Source: Campylobacter_A concisus_Y
GTDB taxonomy: Bacteria; Campylobacterota; Campylobacteria; Campylobacterales; Campylobacteraceae
Length of the DNA: 64,000 nucleotides
Assembly: GCF_902460415.1 (NCBI RefSeq)
Contig: NZ_CABPTY010000002.1
Location: forward strand, 603,366 to 667,365
Direction of reading: 5' to 3'
Numbering within the stretch: position 1 is the stretch's first letter; each line of letters starts with the position of its first letter. The notes under the pieces are model-generated. The model did not search any database, was not told the origin of the DNA, and saw only the letters and a program-made list of their open reading frames with translations. Of the stretch, positions 34,718 to 44,114 are shown in pieces. Position numbers and translations under genes: made by a program.

Positions 34718-35214
34718 AAAAACACCTTATAGCTTATACCAAGATAAATAGCTGCTAGAGAAGCTAATAAATTTAGCGGTGTGAAGTAATAAATTATAAC
34801 GATCAAACTCTCATTTAGCTCGATCATTTCATGCGATCTTAGTGCTTTTAAGGCCTTTTTGTATCTATAAAATATATAGCTTAAATTTAATAGCAAAAAT
34901 AGTTCTATTGCGCATTTTGTTGCCACCATCGCACTTGCCATAGGATTTGTCAAATTTGCATCATAAAATCCAAAAATTATAACTATGCTTGTAGCTATCA
35001 CGCAAAGGATTAGTATGAAAATCGCAATGCCAAAGCGTCTTATAATGTGAAGTAAGATGTGATAGCGTTCCTTGTCTTCAAATTTATTTTTTATAAAGTA
35101 ACTTCCAACAAGCACAAGACCGGCTTGTAGCCCCACAAAAAGAGCTACAAAGCATACATGCAAAAATAGTACTACTTGGTCAAATTTTATAAAAGCTATA
35201 TCGTAATGACTCAT
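34714..35214 (-). CDS. Four-helix integral membrane protein of unknown function
   Basis: The 166-residue protein has four predicted membrane helices: FLHVCFVALFVGLQAGLVLV, AIFILILCVIATSIVIIFG, AIELFLLLNLSYIFY and TPLNLLASLAAIYLGI. A histidine lies in the first helix (FLHVC). The layout resembles CopD/DUF2269-type proteins but no metal motif stands out. In my recollection C. jejuni has maf directly after alaS, so this gene is extra here. It overlaps both neighbours by four bases. Confidence 0.65.
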   Translation of the reverse strand: MSHYDIAFIKFDQVVLFLHVCFVALFVGLQAGLVLVGSYFIKNKFEDKERYHILLHIIRRFGIAIFILILCVIATSIVIIFGFYDANLTNPMASAMVATKCAIELFLLLNLSYIFYRYKKALKALRSHEMIELNESLIVIIYYFTPLNLLASLAAIYLGISYKVFL

Positions 35215-37769
35215 TTTTCTAAGGCTTGCCTTGCGTACTCAAGTGAGTCTTTTATCGCATCTTCTATCATTGATGCATCTTTGCCACCGGCTGTTGCAAA
35301 GTCATCTTTACCACCGCCATTGCCACCTAGGATTTGTGCTGCAAATTTTACCCAAGCACCAGCTTTTAAAGGAGCATTTTTAACTCCAGCTGCAAGAGAA
35401 ATTTTGCCACTCTCATCGGCTTGGATTAGCAAAATAGCAGCACTTTCATGCTCATTTTTAAACTCATCTATCAAGGTTTTTATATCTCCACCATCTACGC
35501 TTGTGACGCAAAGTTTGGTTTTATTTATATCTAAATAGACTAGCTCATGAGAATTTTTAGCATTTTTTAGTTTATCTTTTAAAACTTTTAGCTCATTTTT
35601 TAGCTTTTTGGCCGCATTTAGTGGCTCAGTGCTTTTTAGTTCATCTTTTAGCTCATCAAGCTCTGTTCTAAAAGACCTTGCTAAATTTAGCGCAGCTCTT
35701 GAGCAAACAGCCTCTATACGCCTAACGCCAGCACTTACGCCACCCTCTTTTGTGATGAAAAATGATCCTATCTCATCTATATTTTTCACGTGTGTGCCAC
35801 CGCAAAGCTCTTTGCTGACGTCGCCAAAGCTAACGACTCTTACATTATCAGCGTATTTTTCATTAAATAGTGCGATAGCTCCACTTTTTTTAGCCTCTTC
35901 AAGCTCCATAACCTGCGTTTTTGCATTTGCACCGCTTAAGATCCACTCATTTACAAGGTTTTCGACCTTTGAAATTTCTTCGCTAGTAAGCGCCTTTGGA
36001 TGAGAGAAGTCAAACCTTAGCCTATCTGCCTCGACGTTTGAGCCAGCTTGAGCGATATGCGTGCCAAGCACGCTTCTAAGGGCTGCGTGAAGCAAGTGTG
36101 TAGCGCTGTGATGACGTGCAGTTTCTGCTCTATCGCTAGAAACTTCAAGCTCTACTTCGTCGTCAACTTTTAGTGCCACGGTAGTTTTTACTAAAGATAA
36201 ATTTAGCCCATGAAATTTTTGTGTATCAAGCACATTTGCTTTGCCTACTATCTTACCGCTATCACCGCACTGGCCGCCACTTTGAGCATAAAATGGAGTG
36301 ACGTCAAACATCACCCAGCCCTCTTTGCCAGCATCTAAACTATCTACATTTTTAAATTCTTCATCAAGCAGGGCTAGAATTTTACTTTTGCTCTTAAGCT
36401 CTTCGTAGCCTATAAATTTATTCTCGCCAAATTTTTCAAGTAGCTCTTTAAAGTCGCCCTTCGCGCTCTTGTCGCCACTGCCTTTCCAGGCAGCTTTTGC
36501 ACGTGCTTTTTGCTCACTCATAAGCTCATCAAACCTTGCCTCATCGACCTTTAGACCCTTTTCTCTAAGCATATCAGCTGTTAGATCAAGTGGAAAGCCA
36601 AATGTGTCATAAAGCTTAAACGCAGCCTCTCCGCTAAAAATTTCTTTTGTATTTTTAAGCTCGCTCTCAAATAGCTCCAAACCGCTAGCAATAGTCGCTA
36701 GAAATCTCTCTTCTTCAAGCTTGATCTGCTCTTTTACAGCCGCTTTTTTCTCATTTAGATAGGTGTAGTGCTCGCCCATTAGCTCGCAAACTTTATCGAC
36801 AAGCTTATACATAAATGGCTCTTTTATGCCTAGCAAGTATCCATGGCGGATCGCACGGCGTAAGATGCGGCGAAGCACGTAGCCACGGCCTTCTTTATCA
36901 AATGTCGTGCCCTGAGCCAGCAAAAATGTGACCGAGCGGATGTGATCGCTTATGACGCGGTAGCTAGCGCCACTTTCATAGACGTATGGCTTGCCACAAA
37001 GCTTTGCTACTTCGTTAATTAGCGGCATAAAAAGTGAGCTATCGTAGTTGCTAAATTTACCTTGCAAGATAGCAGTAACACGCTCAAGTCCCATGCCTGT
37101 ATCGATGCTTGGCTTTGGTAGTGGGCTTAGTTTGCCATCAGCGCTTCTTTCATACTGCATGAAAACAAGATTCCAAATCTCTAAAAATCTATCACCGTCG
37201 CCGCCCATGTAATCTTCAGGTGTATTGAAGTGCTCAGCACCTTGATCGTAAAAAATTTCACTGCAAGGGCCGCATGGTCCAGTATCGCCCATCTGCCAGA
37301 AGTTATCATGATCGCCAAAGCGGTAAATTCTCTCTTTTGCGATGTGAGTACTCCAAATTTCAAATGCTTCATCGTCGCTTTCGTGAACGGTTATATAAAG
37401 TTTGTCTTTTGGTAGTTTTAGTACTTCTGTTACAAATTCCCAAGCGTAAGCGATCGCCTCTTTTTTGAAGTATTCGCCAAAGCTAAAATTTCCAAGCATT
37501 TCAAAAAATGTGTGGTGGCGCGCTGTGTAGCCGACGTTATCTAGGTCGTTGTGCTTTCCGCCAGCTCTTATGCAGGTCTGACAGCTAGTGCGGATAGGTG
37601 GTGTTGGACGTGGCACTTCGCCTGTGAAAATACTCTTAAATGGCACCATACCAGCGTTTGTGAAAAGTAGCGTTGCATCATTTGGCACGAGTGGTGCAGA
37701 AGCTACGACTTCGTGACCTTTTGATTTAAAAAAATCAAGATACGCCTTTCTTATATCTAAATTTTGCAT
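35211..37769 (-). CDS. alaS: Alanyl-tRNA synthetase
   Basis: The 852-residue class II synthetase charges alanine to tRNA. The catalytic core starts IRKAYLDFFKSKGHEV, with FTNAGMVPFKSIFTG and ARHHTFFEMLGNFSFG. The editing domain has the zinc site ARHHSATHLLHAAL and LCGGTHV. The C-terminal C-Ala domain ends in NGGGKDDFATAGGKD. It heads the alaS-membrane protein-maf-pbpA transcript. Confidence 0.97.
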   Translation of the reverse strand: MQNLDIRKAYLDFFKSKGHEVVASAPLVPNDATLLFTNAGMVPFKSIFTGEVPRPTPPIRTSCQTCIRAGGKHNDLDNVGYTARHHTFFEMLGNFSFGEYFKKEAIAYAWEFVTEVLKLPKDKLYITVHESDDEAFEIWSTHIAKERIYRFGDHDNFWQMGDTGPCGPCSEIFYDQGAEHFNTPEDYMGGDGDRFLEIWNLVFMQYERSADGKLSPLPKPSIDTGMGLERVTAILQGKFSNYDSSLFMPLINEVAKLCGKPYVYESGASYRVISDHIRSVTFLLAQGTTFDKEGRGYVLRRILRRAIRHGYLLGIKEPFMYKLVDKVCELMGEHYTYLNEKKAAVKEQIKLEEERFLATIASGLELFESELKNTKEIFSGEAAFKLYDTFGFPLDLTADMLREKGLKVDEARFDELMSEQKARAKAAWKGSGDKSAKGDFKELLEKFGENKFIGYEELKSKSKILALLDEEFKNVDSLDAGKEGWVMFDVTPFYAQSGGQCGDSGKIVGKANVLDTQKFHGLNLSLVKTTVALKVDDEVELEVSSDRAETARHHSATHLLHAALRSVLGTHIAQAGSNVEADRLRFDFSHPKALTSEEISKVENLVNEWILSGANAKTQVMELEEAKKSGAIALFNEKYADNVRVVSFGDVSKELCGGTHVKNIDEIGSFFITKEGGVSAGVRRIEAVCSRAALNLARSFRTELDELKDELKSTEPLNAAKKLKNELKVLKDKLKNAKNSHELVYLDINKTKLCVTSVDGGDIKTLIDEFKNEHESAAILLIQADESGKISLAAGVKNAPLKAGAWVKFAAQILGGNGGGKDDFATAGGKDASMIEDAIKDSLEYARQALEK

Positions 37770-37936
37770 TTTTATCCTCGTTAGTTTTAAATTTTGCTTG
37801 ATTTTAGCTAAAAATCGTTTGTAAATTTATAAAAAAATACAAAATTAATTTTTGCTTAATATATTTTATAAATTTATTTGTTTAAAAGCGATTTGCAATT
37901 AAAATAGCCTAAAAATTTATAACTAAAAGGTCTTTA

Positions 37937-38806
37937 GTGAAACTCAAAATTGGCATTGTTGGATACAATCTAGCTGGCAAGCGGCACTATATGGAGCTGA
38001 GGCGTTCTGACAAATTTGAAGTTTGTGGGGTTTTTGATAAAGAAAATAGAGATGATGCTTGCAGAGCTCCGTTTTTTGATGAGTTTAAGAAATTTATAGA
38101 AGTAGCCCAGCCGCAAGCTGTCGTACTTTGTCTGCCTCAACATGAGATAGTAGAGGCCTTTTGTCAGTGTGCAAAATATTGCCAAAATATCTTGATTTCA
38201 AGGCCGATATTTAAAAGTGTAAGCGAGCTAAAAGAGATAAAATATGCTTCAGTGGTAAATAAAGTAAGAGTTTGCACCGGCGTTGATGAGCGTTTTAATC
38301 CAACTATCGTTTCATTAAAAAAGGCACTTTTAAAAGAAGAAGAAATTTATAGCATTTCAATTGCGCATTTTAAGCCACTTTGTGAGGGAAATATTATAAA
38401 CGAACTTTCGCTTTGCGATATAGACCTTGCGAAAAATTTAGTAGATAGTGAAATTTGTAGCTTTTTTTATACTCAGGCAAATAAAACCAATACCAAAATA
38501 TGTGATAATGTTGGAATTAACATTAAAATGAAAAATCAAATTTTGGTGAGTATTACTGATTCTTTTTGTGGTTCATTAGAACGTTTTAAAATAGAAGTAA
38601 ATGCCAAAGAAGGTGTTTATTTTGGCGATCTTATTGATTACAAACTTCACAGAGTAAATGAAAATGGTCAGATGAATTTAAAAACCGATCCTTTAAACAA
38701 TGAAATAAAAGCCCAATATGATGCCTTTTATGATCTTTGTCAAAGCAGCGAAAGTAGCGAGCTTTCAAGCATTGATGATGCGATAAAAATTAAGGAGTTG
38801 TTTTGA
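37937..38806 (+). CDS. Gfo/Idh/MocA-family oxidoreductase
   Basis: The 289-residue protein has an N-terminal Rossmann fold with IGIVGYNLAGKRHYMELRR. The segment PQAVVLCLPQHEIVEAFCQC matches the second helix-strand unit of the family. The rest (about 120-289) is the alpha/beta substrate domain with cysteine-rich LCDID and ICSFFY segments. The usual conserved EKP motif is replaced by SRPI, so catalysis may differ. The start is GTG after an AAAGG site. It overlaps hemH by one base. Confidence 0.75.
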   Translation: MKLKIGIVGYNLAGKRHYMELRRSDKFEVCGVFDKENRDDACRAPFFDEFKKFIEVAQPQAVVLCLPQHEIVEAFCQCAKYCQNILISRPIFKSVSELKEIKYASVVNKVRVCTGVDERFNPTIVSLKKALLKEEEIYSISIAHFKPLCEGNIINELSLCDIDLAKNLVDSEICSFFYTQANKTNTKICDNVGINIKMKNQILVSITDSFCGSLERFKIEVNAKEGVYFGDLIDYKLHRVNENGQMNLKTDPLNNEIKAQYDAFYDLCQSSESSELSSIDDAIKIKELF

Positions 38807-39759
38807 TGAAAAAGGCACTTTTGCTTTTAAATATGGGTGGGGCAAATAGCCTTGCTGATGTAGAAATTTTTCTAAAAAATATGTTTAATGACCCTTATAT
38901 TTTGGGTATAAAGAATAAATTTTTAAGAAAATTTGTAGCTTTTATGATCACAAAAGGTAGGCTAAAAACGGCTAAGCATAACTACGAACAAATAGGTGGC
39001 AAATCGCCTATTTGCGAGCTTACAGCTAAGCTTTGCGATAAAATTTCAAGCTTACAAAATGAGTTTGATGCAGTTGATTTTGCGATGAACTATACTTCAC
39101 CATTTGCAAAAGATGTGCTTAAAAAATACGAAAATTTTGATGAGATAGTGCTTTTGCCACTTTATCCTCATCATTCACAAACTACGATAACTTCGAGTTT
39201 AGATGATTTTAAAAAAGCAAAAGATGAGTTAGGCGTAAAGGCTAAAATTTTGCTTTGCGGGCCATTTTATGATGATGAAATTTATAATAAAATCATAATC
39301 TCACATATAAACGAAGCCATAAATAATATAGATGTAAGCGATGTGGAGCTTATCTTTTCGGCTCATTCATTACCTCAAAAAATTATCGATAAAGGCGATG
39401 TCTACGAAAAGCATATAAATGAGCATGTGCAAATTTTAAGCAAAATGATAAAAGATAGTGGACTAAACTTCAAAGAGATAAATTTAGCCTACCAATCGCG
39501 TCTTGGGCCTGTAAAATGGCTAGAACCCTCACTAAATGAAATTTTGGTAAAGAGTAAGAGTAAAAAGGCTCTTATCTATCCTCTCTCTTTTTGTATTGAT
39601 AACTCTGAGACCATTTTTGAGCTAGTTATTGAGTACGCAAAGATTGCAAAAGAGCTAAATTTTAGCTTCTACAAGGTTGTTTGGTGCCCAAATTTTAGTG
39701 ATGAGTTTGCTAGTTTTATCTTACAAAAATCAAAAACAGCCAAAGAGATTAACTTTTAG
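38806..39759 (+). CDS. hemH: Ferrochelatase
   Basis: The enzyme inserts ferrous iron into protoporphyrin IX, the last step of heme synthesis. It has 317 residues counted from the ATG that overlaps the previous TGA; a TTG one codon earlier is less likely. LLLNMGGANSLADVEIFLKN opens the protein. LYPHHSQTTITSS, the catalytic histidine region FSAHSLPQKIIDKGD and YQSRLGPVKWLEP are diagnostic. Confidence 0.95.
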   Translation: MKKALLLLNMGGANSLADVEIFLKNMFNDPYILGIKNKFLRKFVAFMITKGRLKTAKHNYEQIGGKSPICELTAKLCDKISSLQNEFDAVDFAMNYTSPFAKDVLKKYENFDEIVLLPLYPHHSQTTITSSLDDFKKAKDELGVKAKILLCGPFYDDEIYNKIIISHINEAINNIDVSDVELIFSAHSLPQKIIDKGDVYEKHINEHVQILSKMIKDSGLNFKEINLAYQSRLGPVKWLEPSLNEILVKSKSKKALIYPLSFCIDNSETIFELVIEYAKIAKELNFSFYKVVWCPNFSDEFASFILQKSKTAKEINF

Positions 39760-39808
39760 GAATAAATCTTGCTTATAAAATATATCTCAATACAGCAAAA
39801 GGAGATAT

Positions 39809-40270
39809 ATGAAGGTACAAAATAACGACATAATCGATTATTTATTGCAATCAGGCTCAAGCAAAACTAAGGATAAAAAAAATAGTTTTGATGAAATTTT
39901 AAGCCTTGCTATGGATAAAATCGCAAGCGATGCAAAAATTTCAGATAAGATTGAACAGTTTAAAAAAAGGCTTACTGAGATCGGCGCAGTTGGTTTTATA
40001 AGTGAGCTAAATTCTAACAAGATAGAAGAGAAAATAGCCCAAAAGAAAAAGGAGCTAACTGAACTTCTAGGCATAGATGATCCCGCAAAAACACAGGATC
40101 AAAAAAATGAGCTGCTTAAGATAATGGATAAAATTTTAAGTGATTACCGCAAAGAGCTAAATGTAGCACTTGCTAATCAAGCTCTGCTAGAGAAGCAAAA
40201 AAATCTTAATAGTAAGAGTAGTAGCTCGGTTAATTTAAGTTCTGTTTTAAATGAGCTAGGACTTGCTTAA
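39809..40270 (+). CDS. Charged helical protein of unknown function
   Basis: The 153 residues are mostly helical and lysine-rich, with a likely coiled coil over about 60-110 (KIEEKIAQKKKELTELLG) and a serine-rich tail (NSKSSSSVNLSSV). There is no signal peptide or membrane segment. A short leader with AAGGAG precedes the ATG. It stands between hemH and a hairpin shared with convergent pgpA. Confidence 0.6.
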   Translation: MKVQNNDIIDYLLQSGSSKTKDKKNSFDEILSLAMDKIASDAKISDKIEQFKKRLTEIGAVGFISELNSNKIEEKIAQKKKELTELLGIDDPAKTQDQKNELLKIMDKILSDYRKELNVALANQALLEKQKNLNSKSSSSVNLSSVLNELGLA

Positions 40271-40298
40271 AATTTATATAAAATATACTTAAGCCTAT

Positions 40299-40338
40299 AT
40301 AACTTTGCCAAAAATCTATCTTTTTACGGCAAAGTTAT
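40299..40338. terminator. Inverted repeat between convergent genes, possible terminator
   Basis: ATAACTTTGCC (40299-40309) and GGCAAAGTTAT (40328-40338) form an 11-pair stem with an 18-base loop that includes the pgpA stop. No T run follows on either strand, so termination is uncertain. Confidence 0.45.
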
Positions 40339-40791
40339 GCCAAATTTTATAGCAGCCCCGTATATTATTGCGCTAATTATTCCAGCAAAAAAGCCAGCTA
40401 CCATATCATCGCCCATTACGCCAAGGCCACCTTTTACATTGCGGTCGATCCTACCTATTATCGAAGGCTTTTTAATATCAAGTACTCTAAAAAGTACAAG
40501 CGAGAGTATGAGCTGAGAAATCGTAGCTCCGCTAATGGCGACAGCAAGCCAAACTCCAGCAACTTCGTCGATCACAATAAAGCTCTCGTCGTGCGAATTT
40601 ACCTTTTTTTCAAAATCATCTATAACGCTAATGCTTATCAAAAAGAGCAAAATACTAGCTAGAAAAAGCGTGGTTGATGATAAAAAATAAAGCACAAAAT
40701 AAGCTACCACAGCACCAGCGATAGAACCCCAAGTGCCAGGTGCTTTTGGTAAAAGTCCAAATCCAAAAAAAGTTAAAAATAGTTTTTGCAT
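40324..40791 (-). CDS. pgpA: Phosphatidylglycerophosphatase A
   Basis: The 155-residue membrane enzyme dephosphorylates phosphatidylglycerophosphate to phosphatidylglycerol. The signature GFGLLPKAPGTWGSIAG at the N-terminus and VIDEVAGVWLAV in the middle are diagnostic, with about four membrane segments. It lies eight bases downstream of the sulfurylase-like gene in the same orientation, as in C. jejuni. Confidence 0.92.
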   Translation of the reverse strand: MQKLFLTFFGFGLLPKAPGTWGSIAGAVVAYFVLYFLSSTTLFLASILLFLISISVIDDFEKKVNSHDESFIVIDEVAGVWLAVAISGATISQLILSLVLFRVLDIKKPSIIGRIDRNVKGGLGVMGDDMVAGFFAGIISAIIYGAAIKFGITLP

Positions 40792-40799
40792 AAATTTCC

Positions 40800-41981
40800 T
40801 TAAGTCATCGATGATGTTTGATAAAGCTTCATAAGCTCTTCGTAAAAGTCACGGTCAGTTTTGTTTTCAAGTAGTCCTGAATTTACAAAAAGATCATCGC
40901 AAAGCTTTTGCACGTCTTTGAAGCGATTTGTAAAGAGTTTGCTTAAAACTAGTGCAGAAATTTCTGGCCTCACAAGAATGGCTGGTGGCATAATGCCGTT
41001 AAATAGCAGCTCCTTGATAACATCTGGATGATATTTGATCTGATGATGTTGTCCGTGTGGGCAACTTTTGGTACTAACTAGTGTCTTGCATTTGTTGCAA
41101 TAAACTAGCTCTGGCAGTACGATTACCTCTAAATTTAGGTCATTTTTATAAATATCAAGAATCGTATGAGCTTCATTGTGATCAAAAAACATTCCAATTC
41201 CTGAGTGGTTTTGTCCGATGACTAGCTTATTTGCTCCAAATCTTGAAGCAGCGATGCACTCAAGTGTTGGGTTTGCGTGTGAGCTAAAAAGAGTCGTATT
41301 TTTTAGAGCAAAGACAAAGACCTTTTTTGTCGGCAAATAATTTTGTATAAAATAATCTAGCACTTGCTTTCTAATCTCGTAATCAACGTGCTTTTCTTCG
41401 CGTGTTCGTATTAAAAAAATGATTACTAAATCAGCCTTGTCAATAGTCATTCTAACAAGGCGCTCGTGAGCTCTATTAAATGGATCAGCCGTTAAAAAGA
41501 CCGCTGTTATCTTTTTAGCGCCATCTTCTTTTATTAGATCATTTAGTGTGTTTTTGCTTATTTGCATACTTTCATCATAAAGCTCAAATTCGCCACTAAT
41601 GCCGTATTTGCCTAAATTTAGCTCTTTATCATTGCTAGCTTCGTTTGCTAAAAATATATTTTTAGCTCTCATGTTCTCGTCAAATTTAAAGACCTTGGCA
41701 ACATTGATGTGCCCAACAATCTTACCATCAAGATTTAGATTTACCTTTTGTCCAGGAGTAAGCTTGCTGGCAATATTTTGATTTAGCTCGCCAAATGGAG
41801 CAAATCCAAAAGAATACGGCATCGGCTCACCATTAAAATAGCCTTTCTTACTCACCTCTTTTATCTGTTCATCATCCATCAGCGAGTCATAATCTGAGAG
41901 AATTTTATTTTTTATTAGCTCCAAAGCACCAAAAACTTCGGTATTTATAGAAATTTCGCTATTTTTTCTTGCTGACGTCAT
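40800..41981 (-). CDS. ATP sulfurylase-like nucleotidyltransferase with altered active site
   Basis: Counted from the ATG at 41981 the protein has 393 residues, overlapping the regulator by 23 bases; a longer start at 42023 is possible. The N-terminal PUA-like and the catalytic domains follow ATP sulfurylase. The usual N-P-x-H-x-x-H is here DPFNRAHE, so the first histidine is Asn169 while His172 remains. GRDHAG has become GQNHSG (256-261). A zinc site with YCNKCKTL and KSCPHGQHH (Cys295, 298, 307) is intact. Canonical sulfurylase activity is doubtful. Confidence 0.75.
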   Translation of the reverse strand: MTSARKNSEISINTEVFGALELIKNKILSDYDSLMDDEQIKEVSKKGYFNGEPMPYSFGFAPFGELNQNIASKLTPGQKVNLNLDGKIVGHINVAKVFKFDENMRAKNIFLANEASNDKELNLGKYGISGEFELYDESMQISKNTLNDLIKEDGAKKITAVFLTADPFNRAHERLVRMTIDKADLVIIFLIRTREEKHVDYEIRKQVLDYFIQNYLPTKKVFVFALKNTTLFSSHANPTLECIAASRFGANKLVIGQNHSGIGMFFDHNEAHTILDIYKNDLNLEVIVLPELVYCNKCKTLVSTKSCPHGQHHQIKYHPDVIKELLFNGIMPPAILVRPEISALVLSKLFTNRFKDVQKLCDDLFVNSGLLENKTDRDFYEELMKLYQTSSMT

Positions 41982-42849
41982 ATTTCTTTCTCTTTTCCCA
42001 AAGTGATTTTCTAGAAATTCCAAGCTTCTTGCTAAGTTCTGTATCAGGGAATTTATCTTGATAATTAACGATTATGTACTTTATGTATTCATCGATCGTA
42101 ACGATCTCATCGATATTGAAATTTTTATCGCGTCCTGAGAGTTCAAACTCGTCAAATGGTGCTTTTTGCGTAAAGTCGCTAGTTGAGATCGCGACCTTTT
42201 TCTTTTTGCAAATTTCTAAAATTTTCTCTTTTTCTTCTTGTTTTAGCTCCTCTAAATTTGTCATATAGATTAGCTCATCACCATTTTTGACTAGTGCCTT
42301 TTCAAGCTCAGAGAAACAGGCTTTGCCTAAAAATAAAAATGGCAATTTGCAAGCTTTTACGTAGCTAAATATAAATTTATCGCTGTATCCGCTTTTGCTT
42401 GATTTTAAAAGCAGTGGAAATTTTATCTTTTTTGCTTCAAAGCTAGAAATTTCATACTCTTTTAAAGCGTAATTTACGTAGCTTTCATAGTTTTTGATCT
42501 CATTTTTGAAATTTCTAAATTCCTCAAAATGCTTTATCTTTCTAACTAGCTCTTCTATCATAAATGGCTTTTGGATGTAATCAACCGCACCTGCTTGGAT
42601 CGGTTTTAGCACAGTGTCACTGTTGATATAAGCGATGAGTAAAATGATTATAGAGCTTTTAAATTTTTCGATAACAGGGTAAAAATCCTGCCCTGGAAGT
42701 GTGGTAGAAAGTAACACTACATCAAAATTTTCAAACTTTAACGCTTCTTTTACGCTTTTAGCGATCTCGCAATCGTAGCCAAAATCAGCTAGTTTACTAG
42801 CCATCGAGCCAGCTAAGTAAATTTCGTTTTCTATTATTAAAATTTTCAT
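41959..42849 (-). CDS. cemR: Atypical response regulator of the HP1021/CemR type
   Basis: The 296-residue regulator begins with a receiver-like domain in which the phosphoacceptor Asp is replaced by Ser48 (VVLLSTTLPG). The acidic pocket is Glu-Asn-Glu (ILIIENE), while the conserved lysine in DYIQKPF is kept. A central degenerate domain and a C-terminal helix-turn-helix, LSKKLGISRKSLWEKRKKYD, follow. In Helicobacter pylori HP1021 and C. jejuni Cj1608 (CemR) such proteins control energy metabolism and replication genes without phosphorylation. Its place between ispDF and the sulfurylase-like gene is the same as in C. jejuni, by memory. Confidence 0.82.
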   Translation of the reverse strand: MKILIIENEIYLAGSMASKLADFGYDCEIAKSVKEALKFENFDVVLLSTTLPGQDFYPVIEKFKSSIIILLIAYINSDTVLKPIQAGAVDYIQKPFMIEELVRKIKHFEEFRNFKNEIKNYESYVNYALKEYEISSFEAKKIKFPLLLKSSKSGYSDKFIFSYVKACKLPFLFLGKACFSELEKALVKNGDELIYMTNLEELKQEEKEKILEICKKKKVAISTSDFTQKAPFDEFELSGRDKNFNIDEIVTIDEYIKYIIVNYQDKFPDTELSKKLGISRKSLWEKRKKYDVSKKK

Positions 42850-43964
42850 ATTTGCTTCCAGTTGTAAAATTTAAGGCTTGCACTTGCCATTACGGCGATC
42901 CCTTCGCATCTGCCAACAAAGCCAAGCCCTTCAGTAGTCGTTGCCTTTACATTTATGCGGCTCTGATTTAAATTTAGAGCTTTTGCGATATTTGCCTCCA
43001 TTTTTGACTTTAGTTTTGAAATTTTTGGTTTTTGTGCCATTATCGTGATATCAGCGTTTGTTAGCACAAAACCCACGCTTTGCACCCTTTTGTAAGCTTC
43101 CTCAAGCAAGTAAATGGAGCTAATATCTTTAAATTTAGCATCTGTATCAGGAAAAAGTTCGCCTATATCGCCAAGTCCAGCAGCTCCCAAGATAGCGTCA
43201 GTTAGCGCATGAAGTGCCACGTCGCCGTCGCTGTGTGCTTTTAGCCCAAACTCATAGTCGATCTTCTCGCCACAAAGAATCAAAGGACGGCCCTTTTCAA
43301 ACTCATGCACATCAAAGCCATTTCCCACAAAGACTTCATTTTCGGGCTCTTTTAAAGCAGAAATTTTGGCAAGATCCTCTTTGTAAGTGATCTTTCTTGC
43401 CATTTCATCACCTAAAATTTGCCAAACGCTTGCGCCAATGGCTCTCATAGCTGAGCTATCATCTGTGTAAATTTCACCGCCGCCAAGAGCTTTTTTAAGA
43501 AGTGTTGTGCGAGAGAGTTGTGGTGTTTGGATAAGTTTTACCTTTTCTCTATCGATAGCGTTTTCGCCAAGATAAGCAGTGTCAGCGATCTTTAGCGCCG
43601 GAACTACACAATCAGCCTGACTTGCTGCCTCTATAATTTTGTGAAAAAGCTCGCTTGATATGCAAGGGCGCGCGATGTCGCTAACTAGGACAAATTCGCT
43701 ACTTACTAGCTCAAGAGCGTTTTTTAGGCTATCTTGTCTTGTCTCGCCGCCATCAACAAATTTATAATGTGGAGCAAATTTAGACATATATTTACACTCT
43801 TTACTAACGACGATGATCTCTTTAAATGTGTAAAAGTTACTCAAATTTTTAGTGGCAAATAGCCAAAGTGGGTCACTGCCTATACGAAGCCATTGCTTCT
43901 TTACAGGTAGCTCAAAACGGCTGGAATTTCCAGCTCCAAGCATTATAAGTGAGATATCAAGCAA
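42846..43964 (-). CDS. ispDF: Bifunctional IspDF enzyme
   Basis: The 372-residue fusion performs two steps of the MEP isoprenoid pathway. The N-terminal IspD half begins LLDISLIMLGAGNSSRFELP and continues with LVSDIARPC and QTPQL. The C-terminal IspF half starts around residue 210, with GNGFDVHEFEKGRPLILCGE, HSDGDVALHALTDAILGAAG and NVKATTTEGLGF. I chose the TTG at 43964 because AAAGGAG lies just upstream and family members begin there. The last bases overlap the regulator start. Confidence 0.94.
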   Translation of the reverse strand: MLDISLIMLGAGNSSRFELPVKKQWLRIGSDPLWLFATKNLSNFYTFKEIIVVSKECKYMSKFAPHYKFVDGGETRQDSLKNALELVSSEFVLVSDIARPCISSELFHKIIEAASQADCVVPALKIADTAYLGENAIDREKVKLIQTPQLSRTTLLKKALGGGEIYTDDSSAMRAIGASVWQILGDEMARKITYKEDLAKISALKEPENEVFVGNGFDVHEFEKGRPLILCGEKIDYEFGLKAHSDGDVALHALTDAILGAAGLGDIGELFPDTDAKFKDISSIYLLEEAYKRVQSVGFVLTNADITIMAQKPKISKLKSKMEANIAKALNLNQSRINVKATTTEGLGFVGRCEGIAVMASASLKFYNWKQI

Positions 43965-44114
43965 GGTAGCTCCTTTGAAGATTGTTACGGAATTATACAT
44001 TCTAAAACTTGAAAAAATCTTTTTAAAAAAGAGTAGAAATTTAGATTTATTTAGTTAGTTCAAATATAAAAAGGACTAAAATTAGCTTTTTTATAAATTT
44101 TTAAAAGGCTACTC

